Assembly: GCF_000145255.1 (NCBI RefSeq) | Contig: NC_014394.1 | Span: forward strand, 744,001 to 808,000 | Direction: 5' to 3' | Source of the DNA: Gallionella capsiferriformans ES-2 | GTDB taxonomy: Bacteria > Pseudomonadota > Gammaproteobacteria > Burkholderiales > Gallionellaceae | DNA length: 64,000 nt | Shown: one piece after another, positions 25,637 through 33,005 of the stretch | Layout of the letters: the number at the start of each line of letters is the position of its first letter | How positions within the stretch are numbered: position 1 is the first letter of the stretch | The notes under the pieces: model-generated | What the model was told of the DNA's origin: nothing | Databases searched by the model: none | What the model saw: the letters and a program-made list of their open reading frames with translations, nothing else | Position numbers and translations under genes: made by a program

Positions 25637-26386
25637 TCAGGCCGCCAACGCCTGAAACTGGCTTGTGGCTGGGTAGGTGGTCACCAGCCGTTTTCCCTCG
25701 CGCGGGTTGTCAGTGACGACCAGCACCAGATTGCGCTTGGCATTCAGAAAATATCGACCTTCCTGCCGACCTTCGCGCATATATTTGGCCGCATTCCACA
25801 GGCTGTTGCGCACTACCTCACGTACCGATCCGTCAGCTGCGATCTGGTTGAGTTTTTTCCAGGCGGCTTGCGCCGCTTTATCAGGGGCCGTGGCGGCAAG
25901 AAAACGATCGGTGAAACGTGCCAGCACATGCTGCGTGATCTCGACTTCACCGACGCCTGCGATATTCAACGTTTCGCGCACCGGCCCGCTGACCAGCAGA
26001 TCTTCAACTGCTTCCTGCTGAGTGCCTGTAAACCAGCGGGTGTCTTTGTCTACCGTAAGAGCGCAGCCCGCAAAGCGCGTGGTTAAAAACTTGGCATAGC
26101 AGGCCAGATGCGCTTTGTCTGATTGTGAACGGTGCAATTTGCGAATGGCGCCAAGCGATACAATCAATTGCGTGCCGGCATTACCAATCAGCTTATTGCC
26201 TAGGACGCCTTTGACTTCCAGCAGGTGCCGCATTGCGGCCAGCTCTGCGGCAATATGCTTATCTTCGATTGGTGCGTTGATACGAACTTTCAGGACGCCA
26301 CCGACACGGTGGCTGCTGTTGCTCCAGTACACCCGATACGTGTCGGCTTGCTCGGTGGCGACGGAGTGGGTTTTAAGCATGTTCAT
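25637..26386 (-). CDS. Hypothetical element protein of about 249 residues
   Basis: ATG 26386 has GAGGAGA seven bases upstream; the frame opens two codons earlier at a TTG. The N-terminal part (YWSNSSHRVGGVLKV, then AAELAAMRHLLE) recalls the strand order of RNase H-like proteins, but the catalytic acidic residues are not clear. A second part has VEITQHVLARFTDRFLA near 150-166 and a C-terminal RNLVLVVTDNP strand. The family is not assigned. It lies between the two-helix membrane protein and the small unknown genes, all in one direction. Confidence 0.65.
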   Translation of the reverse strand: MNMLKTHSVATEQADTYRVYWSNSSHRVGGVLKVRINAPIEDKHIAAELAAMRHLLEVKGVLGNKLIGNAGTQLIVSLGAIRKLHRSQSDKAHLACYAKFLTTRFAGCALTVDKDTRWFTGTQQEAVEDLLVSGPVRETLNIAGVGEVEITQHVLARFTDRFLAATAPDKAAQAAWKKLNQIAADGSVREVVRNSLWNAAKYMREGRQEGRYFLNAKRNLVLVVTDNPREGKRLVTTYPATSQFQALAA

Positions 26387-26401
26387 GATCAAGTCTCCTC
26401 T

Positions 26402-26932
26402 CTACAGTAAGCAAAAGATTGCCCAGATCATGGCCATCAGGGCCAGTGCTGAGTTGATGCACAGCCACACGACCATCCGTGTCTGCGAATCGGTGTAAGG
26501 CAGACTGTCGAGCTTTTCAGTCGCGACAATCGGGTTCTCGGTCACCTTGAGTTCCCGGTCTTGCAAAATGAATGTGCCACCATTGCCAATCAGGTCACCA
26601 CGAAACGGGGTGACAATGCTGCACATCCCAGCCGCTTCGTCATAGGGTCGTGTCTCAACCTGCAGATGGCGTAGATAGGTGCAGCCTTCCTTTTTTAAAA
26701 TCACCCTGGTCGGTACGGTGTTCAGTTGGCCTAAAAAATATGACCCCGTGGTAAACCACAGCATGAAGAAGAAAGCGAATGACAGACTGCTGATGGCCTG
26801 TGATTTGTACCAAGGGGTCTCATCGGCCGTGTCCTCGATGCCCGCTTCAGTAACGGGTAAAGCGCCTGCATCAGCCGGTTGAATGTCTGCCGGGCTGTGT
26901 GTTTCAGTTGTTTGTGGGTTTTGAATTTGCAT
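26402..26932 (-). CDS. Two-helix membrane protein of the element
   Basis: A 176-residue protein; ATG 26932 follows AACAGGAGATAAAC, and longer frames to 26989 lack a site. The first 45 residues are polar and acidic. One helix (SLSFAFFFMLWFTTGSYFL near 49-67) and a second at the C-terminus (LCINSALALMAMIWAIFCLL) enclose a soluble loop of about 85 residues with two Cys, a possible disulfide. The motif at 26981 lies about 50 bases upstream. Function unknown; a mating-pore or entry-exclusion role would be a guess. Confidence 0.7.
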   Translation of the reverse strand: MQIQNPQTTETHSPADIQPADAGALPVTEAGIEDTADETPWYKSQAISSLSFAFFFMLWFTTGSYFLGQLNTVPTRVILKKEGCTYLRHLQVETRPYDEAAGMCSIVTPFRGDLIGNGGTFILQDRELKVTENPIVATEKLDSLPYTDSQTRMVVWLCINSALALMAMIWAIFCLL

Positions 26933-26980
26933 GTTTATCTCCTGTTTGTGTATGCAATTAACATGATGCCTATCTCGACT

Positions 26981-26996
26981 GTTTTCCAAAGAACAA
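26981..26996 (-). promoter_or_regulatory. Shared element motif (copy 4)
   Basis: On the minus strand TTGTTCTTTGGAAAAC, 49 bases upstream of the membrane-protein start at 26932. It is identical over 15 bases to copy 3 at 3271, which lies 24 kb away across the transposon. Confidence 0.55.
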
Positions 26997-27025
26997 TTTT
27001 GTAATTAATTGAATTAAAAATGTTT

Positions 27026-27235
27026 TTATCGAAATTTGAATCGGGTGAACATTAAAATCAGGATGCCGGCATATAACAGCGTGCCGAGCGCAAGCCGGAT
27101 AATCCTGAACCCAATCTTCTCGCCTTTGCGTGGAGTGTGATCAATCAGCGGCACATGCACCATGCTGCGACTGTGTTCGTGCGCCTCAATTGCAGTGCCG
27201 TCACGGCTGATATGTCCAATCAACTGCTCGCCCAT
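27026..27235 (-). CDS. Chimeric small ORF: transposase-like motif plus membrane helix
   Basis: A 69-residue frame. Residues 6-18 (IGHISRDGTAIEA) match a motif typical of IS transposases of the IS4/ISNCY type. The C-terminal third is a hydrophobic helix (LALGTLLYAGILILMF) that no transposase has there. It is either a fusion left by an old insertion or a real small membrane protein with a chance match. No strong binding site is visible. Confidence 0.4.
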   Translation of the reverse strand: MGEQLIGHISRDGTAIEAHEHSRSMVHVPLIDHTPRKGEKIGFRIIRLALGTLLYAGILILMFTRFKFR

Positions 27236-27375
27236 CACTCAACTATCTCAAGGAGTGACGAAAAAACGCTGTTCTCACTCCAAACACGTACTTCCAACGA
27301 TATATGCTGCATTTACTGGATTGCGATGAATCTTGTAAAACACTATTGGACAGAATATTACTTGTGAGGAAAAAG

Positions 27376-27618
27376 ATGGGAACAGTTATTAAACGTTTAA
27401 AAGCTGTGCAAGCACTTACCGGCCTTGCTCGATCAACGATATACCTAAGGATAAAAGATGGATTATGGCCACGTCCCATTTCCCTGGGTGGTAGGGCAGT
27501 CGGTTGGCCAGAAAATGAAATTTCAACTATTAATGTTGCCCGTGTAGCTGGGAAGTCGGATCAGGATATTCGAGAGATCGTTATTAATTTGGAAGCTGCT
27601 CGTAAGACTACGGCTTAA
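27376..27618 (+). CDS. AlpA-family regulator/excisionase
   Basis: An 80-residue protein with a MerR/AlpA-like winged helix: AVQALTGLARSTIYLRI near 10-26, then GLWPRPISLGGRAVGW near 29-44 and a helix WPENEI. GTGAGG precedes ATG 27376. AlpA proteins regulate phage-satellite and island integrases or act as directionality factors. It starts the replication module, 14-60 bases before the primase gene, and the P4-type integrase at 35.5 kb is its likely partner. Confidence 0.85.
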   Translation: MGTVIKRLKAVQALTGLARSTIYLRIKDGLWPRPISLGGRAVGWPENEISTINVARVAGKSDQDIREIVINLEAARKTTA

Positions 27619-27631
27619 AACGGTGACAACT

Positions 27632-27979
27632 ATGATTACTGCAGGTCAGTCAGCAAGCACATTGATGGTGACATTGGGGTTAAAAGTTACAACAGATCAG
27701 CACAAACAATCCCCGTTCAAGCACTCCAACTTACCTTCGCCTGAAACGTTTTGGGCATCACACGGCATTCAGCTTAAAGCTAAAAAGGGCTGGGCAATGG
27801 CTAAGTGCACATTTCATGACGACACGCATGCTAGCTTGGGTATCAACACCGAGTCTGGTGGTTTCTTTTGTCATGCGTGCGGAGCGAAAGGTGGCGATGT
27901 TTTAGCTGCGCACCAATTGATTACGGGTTGTGATTTTGTCACTTCAGCAAAAGTGCTGGGTGCTTGGGAGGAAAATTAA
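27632..27979 (+). CDS. CHC2-type zinc-finger primase fragment protein
   Basis: About 115 residues. The core is a DnaG-type CHC2 zinc finger: CTFHDDTHASLGI near 59-71, then GFFCHACGAKGGD near 77-89, with C-H and C-C ligand pairs. It lacks a Toprim core; the next protein supplies one. The frame opens at GTG 27623, and ATG 27632 is the first ATG. The stop overlaps the next ATG (TAATG). Together the two would prime and unwind element DNA, as in P4-like satellites. Confidence 0.82.
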   Translation: MITAGQSASTLMVTLGLKVTTDQHKQSPFKHSNLPSPETFWASHGIQLKAKKGWAMAKCTFHDDTHASLGINTESGGFFCHACGAKGGDVLAAHQLITGCDFVTSAKVLGAWEEN

Positions 27980-30681
27980 TGAAATCGAAGGTTGAAGAAT
28001 GTCTAGATATGCCGGTTTTTTCTGGGAACGTTGGGAGCTGTGAGAACGGCGAGCGAATTCTCAATAACAACGATGGTTCAGACGATCATAGTGTGTTCTC
28101 AAGCACGAATTTCGCGAATGGGAACATCACGCAGAAAGCTGCCTCAGCAACCGTACCCCCAGACCTTGAGGATGTGCCCGTCATTCCTGAGCGTTACAAA
28201 GTTTTGGATATTGGCAATGAGACCGTTAAGATGTCTAGCGCGTGGGCCTATCGTGATAAATGCGGCAAGGTATTATTTTATGTACAGCGGTTTGACACTA
28301 AAGTGGGGAAAAAGCAATTCCGTCCTCTGACTTTTTTTAAAACTGAATCGGGAATTAAGTGGAATCGAAAAGCACCAGCTGAGCCTCGGCCGCTCTATGG
28401 ACTGGATCGTCTTGCAACTTGGCCTGATGCGGACGTGATGGTCTGTGAAGGTGAGAAGCCAACTGATGCTGCGACACGATTATTTCCTAGCGTTGTTGCA
28501 GTATCCAGCATGAACGGGGCGAACTCGCCGGAGAAATCGGATTGGTCAGTCTTGGCTGGTCGCTCCATAATTTTGTGGGGGGATTTTGATGAGCCTGGCA
28601 AGAGTTATATTACAGCGGTAGAAAAGTTGGTGGTTGCTGCTGGTGGGGAAGTTAAGCATGCCATTCGTTCTGAATGGTTTCTTCAGATGGGAAATGAGCT
28701 GGGCATTAAGCGCGAGGCCTTGCCAGTTGGTTGGGACGCAGCGGATGCTGAGTTGGAAGGGTTCACCGCAGACAAAATCCAATCCCTTCTTGATCTCAAA
28801 AATAATTCTCAGGGTGACAATATGTTATTTGGTTTCACTCCAAGCCAGGAAATATCGAAGGTTGAAGGGGTGGGGAAAAACAATAATGATAAGACGCAAC
28901 AAGAAGCTGTTGCAGCGGAAAGGCGAGCTCAGGTGAGGGAGTTGTTTAAAGACTCTGAATTTAATGTCTTTGAGAATCGCAAGGGATTTAAGAACGGAGT
29001 TTATTGGCAAGAGCCATTCAGAGAGGACGATGTGCCAAAGCCTGCGATTTTACTCTGCTCCCCGCTCATCATTGTGGCTGAAACACGTGACACAGACCAG
29101 AGCAATTGGGGCCGACTCCTTGCTTGGCTGGACAACGATGGGCACGCACATAACTGGGCCTGTCCAGTTGAAATTCTAGCCGCGACCGATACGGCGGAAT
29201 TTAGGCGAGAATTGGTGCGCAATGGATTGACTATCGCCACCAACAGCAAAGCTAGACAAAAGTTGGTTGACTATGTGCTGGGCTTTAAACCTCAATCCCC
29301 AGATCGTGTGAGGTGCGTCACCAAAACTGGGTGGTATGGAGATATTTACGTGTTGGCCAATCGAGTGTATGGAAAACAGGAAGGGGAAAGCATGATTTAT
29401 CAAGGCGCTACGAATGGAGATTATGCGACTGCGGGCACCTTAGTTGACTGGCAACGTGAGGTAGCAGCAAGGGCGGTTGGTAACTCGCGCATTGTCTTTG
29501 CTATATCAACGGCCTTTTCCGGAGTTTTGGTTGAAATGGCGGGCGAGTCTGGTGGCGGTTTCCAGTTTACAGGGACAACATCAAAAGGTAAAACTTCGAC
29601 ATTGATTGATCCAGCAGCTAGTGTGTGGGGTGTTCCTGATAGATTTGCAAAAAAGTGGCGCACAACAGCAAATGGATTGGAGGCAATGTGTCTATCGCGT
29701 AATCACTCAACCCTGATGCTAGACGATCTGGGGCAGTCTGATGCTAGGGAGTGTGGTCAGTCGGCGTATCTTATTGCGAATGGTCAAGGTAAGGCCCGGA
29801 TGCAAAAAGAGGGAGGGAATCGTCCTCTCTCAACGTGGAAAACAATGATTTTATCTTCAGGTGAGTTAGATATATCAGAACACATGGCTGAGTCTGGCAA
29901 GATTGCCAAGGGCGGTCAAGTAGCTCGTTTGCCCAGTATTCCTGCAGATGCTGGCGGAGGAATGTTTTCACTCGAACATCTGCACGACCAGCCTGATGGC
30001 CGACATTTCTCGGACACCATGAAGTCGGTAACACGAAAATATTACGGTACAGCAGGTGAAGCGTTTTTAGAGCAGTTGACTAATCCTGCGACACTGAGAG
30101 AAACGAATGGCAACATTCGTGACTGTCTCAACGAGATTGTTAAATTAATGGCGATTTCAGACGAGGCGGCGCCCGAAGTTGGACGCGTGGCGGCACGGTT
30201 TGCGCTAGTGGCTTTTTCAGGTGAATTGGCTACACAGTTTGGTGTCACAGGTTGGGACAAAGGTGAAGCACTGAAAGCAGCTATCCGATGTTTCAACGAC
30301 TGGCTTTCTGATGCCGATGGTATAATGGGAGCAGATAACAAGGCACTGTTCTCTCAGATCTCAGCATTTCTTCAAGCGCATGGATCAAGCAGGTTTCCAC
30401 CCCACGACATTTCATCAATCGATTTGCAGCGTGTACAGAACCGTGCTGGCTTTAGTTATATAAACGACAATAATGTGTCTTACTGGGCTGAATCAGGCGC
30501 ATTCATGCGTGAACTATGCAAAGGCTTTAACTACAAGGCTGCTGCAAAAACTTTAATCAAAGCCGGGTGGCTTGAACCTAGTTCAGGCCGCACCCAACAA
30601 AAAAAGCGAATTAATGCAGTCGGCGGCAAGGGTTTGTGGTTTTATGTATTGACGGACAAGGCACTAGGCGGAAATTTTTGA
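27979..30681 (+). CDS. Toprim-DUF927 primase/helicase of the element
   Basis: A 900-residue replication protein. The N-terminal third has a Toprim-like core (VMVCEGEKPTDAA near 157, then SIILWGDFDEPG near 196). The C-terminal two thirds are a DUF927 helicase: TGWYGDIYVL near 455, Walker A GTTSKGKTSTL near 532, Walker B-like STLMLDDLGQ near 577, and an Arg-containing sensor region. ATG 27979 has GGGAGG upstream; the frame extends five codons further. DUF927 proteins occur in phages, satellites and ICEs, where they act as replicative helicases. Confidence 0.88.
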   Translation: MKSKVEECLDMPVFSGNVGSCENGERILNNNDGSDDHSVFSSTNFANGNITQKAASATVPPDLEDVPVIPERYKVLDIGNETVKMSSAWAYRDKCGKVLFYVQRFDTKVGKKQFRPLTFFKTESGIKWNRKAPAEPRPLYGLDRLATWPDADVMVCEGEKPTDAATRLFPSVVAVSSMNGANSPEKSDWSVLAGRSIILWGDFDEPGKSYITAVEKLVVAAGGEVKHAIRSEWFLQMGNELGIKREALPVGWDAADAELEGFTADKIQSLLDLKNNSQGDNMLFGFTPSQEISKVEGVGKNNNDKTQQEAVAAERRAQVRELFKDSEFNVFENRKGFKNGVYWQEPFREDDVPKPAILLCSPLIIVAETRDTDQSNWGRLLAWLDNDGHAHNWACPVEILAATDTAEFRRELVRNGLTIATNSKARQKLVDYVLGFKPQSPDRVRCVTKTGWYGDIYVLANRVYGKQEGESMIYQGATNGDYATAGTLVDWQREVAARAVGNSRIVFAISTAFSGVLVEMAGESGGGFQFTGTTSKGKTSTLIDPAASVWGVPDRFAKKWRTTANGLEAMCLSRNHSTLMLDDLGQSDARECGQSAYLIANGQGKARMQKEGGNRPLSTWKTMILSSGELDISEHMAESGKIAKGGQVARLPSIPADAGGGMFSLEHLHDQPDGRHFSDTMKSVTRKYYGTAGEAFLEQLTNPATLRETNGNIRDCLNEIVKLMAISDEAAPEVGRVAARFALVAFSGELATQFGVTGWDKGEALKAAIRCFNDWLSDADGIMGADNKALFSQISAFLQAHGSSRFPPHDISSIDLQRVQNRAGFSYINDNNVSYWAESGAFMRELCKGFNYKAAAKTLIKAGWLEPSSGRTQQKKRINAVGGKGLWFYVLTDKALGGNF

Positions 30682-30987
30682 TCGCCAGCATGCTTATCGA
30701 ATTTCAGTCATACTGTAGAATTGGCGGGGGCGTTCCCGCCGTTCTCACGTCGAAAATAACCCTTGAGTACAGAGAGGCTGCCAAAAAAACACTATCACTA
30801 CAGGTCTTGTGAGCGATGTTCTCAGCGCTCCCACTGCCCCAATCGTTTTACATTGAGAAAAGGTGCGTTGCGTCGGTTTAATTGTCATGTCATCTCGTTT
30901 GGTAATCGTTGACGCATATTTATTCAGTATGATGCTTGATTTTTTGCTATTCCTGTTATTAATCGAGAAGTTAATTTAACTCAGGAG
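30682..30987. other. Intergenic gap after the helicase
   Basis: There is no gene. GGCGGGGGCGTTCCCGCC (30723-30740) forms a GC hairpin about 45 bases after the helicase stop but lacks a T-run, so it is at best a weak terminator. The rest is AT-rich and featureless. Confidence 0.4.
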
Positions 30988-31170
30988 TTGTTTGGCACTC
31001 TAGCTGTCGCAGACGAAGCTATCTGTTTTATCACCAGTGCAAATTTGACCGGCTTTGCGATGGAGAAAAATATGGAAGCCGGTGTGCTTGTGACGGGAGG
31101 GAGAATCCCTCAATTGCTTGGCGAGCATCTCAGATCCTTGGTTGATACTAAGATCGTGTCGAGGGTATAG
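30988..31170 (+). pseudogene. Remnant of a phospholipase-D-superfamily nuclease
   Basis: Sixty residues match the C-terminal part of a PLD-type nuclease: AICFITSANLTGFAMEKN near 11-28, then GVLVTGG and a helix LGEHLRSLV. The catalytic HxK that should precede SANLT by about 15 residues is missing and no start codon context is seen. PLD nucleases of this kind occur in restriction and defence systems (for example DISARM DrmC). This is probably the tail of a lost defence gene. Confidence 0.6.
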
Positions 31171-31306
31171 AAAAAATTCCTTATGTGAGTCATGTAATAA
31201 ATTGATTTTAATAAGTTTTGTTTTGTGCACCACATCCAGAAGTAATGGATGCTAGTGTGAATGTAGAAGGTTATTATGAAACTTTTTCTGGACTTAGCTT
31301 ACCATT

Positions 31307-31738
31307 ATGGTAAATAATACCAACGTTAGTCGTTATCAAGGACAAGTTCACGGTGCGGGCGAGGCTGATCTCGCAATTTCAGACACTCCTCTTTATGCGC
31401 CTGAAGTTGTCATGGTGTTGCTTGAGCAGCGAGGAGAAGACGCTATCAATGCTTGGACCAATAAGTGCATCCGTGATGTGCAAAGTCTAGGTTGGGATAA
31501 CAGTGATTTGGTAGAGCTTATTCGGCAGGCATTACAGAGTGGCCGATACATAAATTCGCAGTGGTGTATGCAAAAACCTGGTGGACCTTGGGCGGCATGT
31601 GATTCATACCTTTTGCGTCGTTCGGAATGGATTGCAGCAGCCCACAAAAATATGCAATGCGAGTACTACGTCAAGTTTGCAATCGGTAGGACCGGCCAGT
31701 TATTGTTGCTTGCCTCTTGCCATACACCACAATATTAG
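31307..31738 (+). CDS. mqsR: MqsR-type toxin of a toxin-antitoxin-chaperone module
   Basis: A 143-residue protein resembling MqsR-family mRNA interferases (RelE-like fold). It has a segment near 50-70 (NKCIRDVQSLGWDNSDLVELI) like the LGLDFDGMCNVI region of MqsR, and a C-terminal YYVKFAIGRTGQLLLLASCH strand pair like KITVIHDVLIVSF. It is longer than E. coli MqsR (98). The toxin lies upstream of the antitoxin, as in mqsRA. No SD is evident at ATG 31307. The stop is nine bases before the antitoxin start. The assignment rests on local similarity and gene order. Confidence 0.72.
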   Translation: MVNNTNVSRYQGQVHGAGEADLAISDTPLYAPEVVMVLLEQRGEDAINAWTNKCIRDVQSLGWDNSDLVELIRQALQSGRYINSQWCMQKPGGPWAACDSYLLRRSEWIAAAHKNMQCEYYVKFAIGRTGQLLLLASCHTPQY

Positions 31739-31747
31739 GAGATGAAC

Positions 31748-32314
31748 ATGACTAACCCAACTGGAATTTGCCAGATTTGCGGAGAGGGGCATCTTAGTGC
31801 TCTGGTTGAAATCAATCCGGTCGAATATAAAGGTGTCAGCAAAGAACTGGATATGTATTGCTCAATTTGCTCGGTCTGTGGATCTGAACAAGCATCCGCA
31901 AATGATGTTCGTACCAACAAGCGTGCCATGATGGCTTTCAAAAAGGAAGTCGATGGCCTGTTGACTGGCGTTCAAGTGCGCGCTCTGCGTGATAAATTTG
32001 GTATTAATCAGACTTATGCATCGCTGATCTTCGGCGGAGGGCCTGTGGCCTTCTCAAAGTATGAAAGTGATGATGTGGCGCAGTCAGAGGCCATGGATAA
32101 ATTGCTGAGGCTAGCAGATGCAGTACCTGCGGCCTATGCTCATTTGGCTAAACAAGCAGGAATAATCCAGCCGCAGAGTGAAAGCATGAGTAAAAATTGG
32201 AAATCGGCAGATTGGGCGAGTGAGCCCGATGTCACGCCAGTTCGACGTGCTCCACATTTGCGTATTGTTTCAGTTTCTGAACCCGTTCCAGAGCAGCAGC
32301 GGAGATATGCGTAA
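31748..32314 (+). CDS. mqsA: MqsA-type antitoxin with extended C-terminus
   Basis: A 188-residue protein. The N-terminal zinc domain has CQICGEGH near 8 and CSICSVCG near 37 (two CxxC pairs). The XRE-type helix-turn-helix follows: LRDKFGINQTYASLIFG near 78, then FSKYESDDVAQSEAMDKL near 100, which match the GGGxxAFSxYE motif of MqsA. The tail of about 40 residues beyond E. coli MqsA length is the place where chaperone-addicted antitoxins carry their ChAD region. AGGAG lies six bases before ATG 31748. The last codon overlaps the SecB-like start. Confidence 0.82.
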   Translation: MTNPTGICQICGEGHLSALVEINPVEYKGVSKELDMYCSICSVCGSEQASANDVRTNKRAMMAFKKEVDGLLTGVQVRALRDKFGINQTYASLIFGGGPVAFSKYESDDVAQSEAMDKLLRLADAVPAAYAHLAKQAGIIQPQSESMSKNWKSADWASEPDVTPVRRAPHLRIVSVSEPVPEQQRRYA

Positions 32315-32820
32315 TGAAGAATGCCAAGCTGCAAAAAGCAATTGATACCTTGCAGATTCAGGATGTGTACCTGCGCGACTGTCTGTCTCGTTGCGTTGGA
32401 GATTTTGACCCTAAGTATTGTGATGACTATTCCCAATTAACTGTACAGTATTTGCATGTGGTAAAGCAGTCGGTTGTTATGGAGCGGGAAGGAGATGGAC
32501 GCTTGTTGCGTGTATTTGTGGACACAGGGGCACGATGGGTTGATCTGACTGAGTCAGACGAGGAATGTTCGGTACGCGCAATGATAGAGGCGAGTTTCGT
32601 CGCTGAGTACCGTGTGACAGGAGAGTTGGATCAAACCTGTATAGATGAGTTTTCACTCAAAAATGCCAGTTACCATATTTGGCCTTATTGGCGCGAACTG
32701 CTTACAAATCAATGCACGCGCATGCATTTACCGCGCCTCATGTTGCCGGCAGTTCAATTGGCGCATAATCGACATGAGAATCTTTCGGAGCCAATGGATG
32801 TGGATCAAAGCGTAATTTAA
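32314..32820 (+). CDS. SecB-like chaperone of the toxin-antitoxin-chaperone module
   Basis: A 168-residue protein with the SecB fold order: several strands (SVVMEREGDGRLLRVFVDTG near 50-69; ASFVAEYRVTGEL near 92-104) and the C-terminal signature YHIWPYWRELL near 121, then MHLPRLMLPAVQLA near 138-151. In tripartite modules such proteins protect the antitoxin from aggregation and proteolysis. The start overlaps the antitoxin stop (TAATG). The gene is followed by a disrupted region with IS66. Confidence 0.8.
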   Translation: MKNAKLQKAIDTLQIQDVYLRDCLSRCVGDFDPKYCDDYSQLTVQYLHVVKQSVVMEREGDGRLLRVFVDTGARWVDLTESDEECSVRAMIEASFVAEYRVTGELDQTCIDEFSLKNASYHIWPYWRELLTNQCTRMHLPRLMLPAVQLAHNRHENLSEPMDVDQSVI

Positions 32821-33005
32821 GCTCTGAGGCTACACCATCACATACAATCAGTCGATTGTAGCCAGTCAATCCAGACTCAATTTCTGGTCTCCGCTCTCAA
32901 GGTAAACCGGCACTGGGACAACTACGGCAAATGCTTGATTGCTTCAGTGCGGAATCTGAGGCGTGGGTAAGCGTCCGGCCGCTCCACCTGTTCGGATGAG
33001 CCGGT

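Noticed and set aside
25637-26386. RNase H function for the 249-residue element protein
   Set aside because: The N-terminal strand order is suggestive, but the required Asp/Glu residues cannot be placed.
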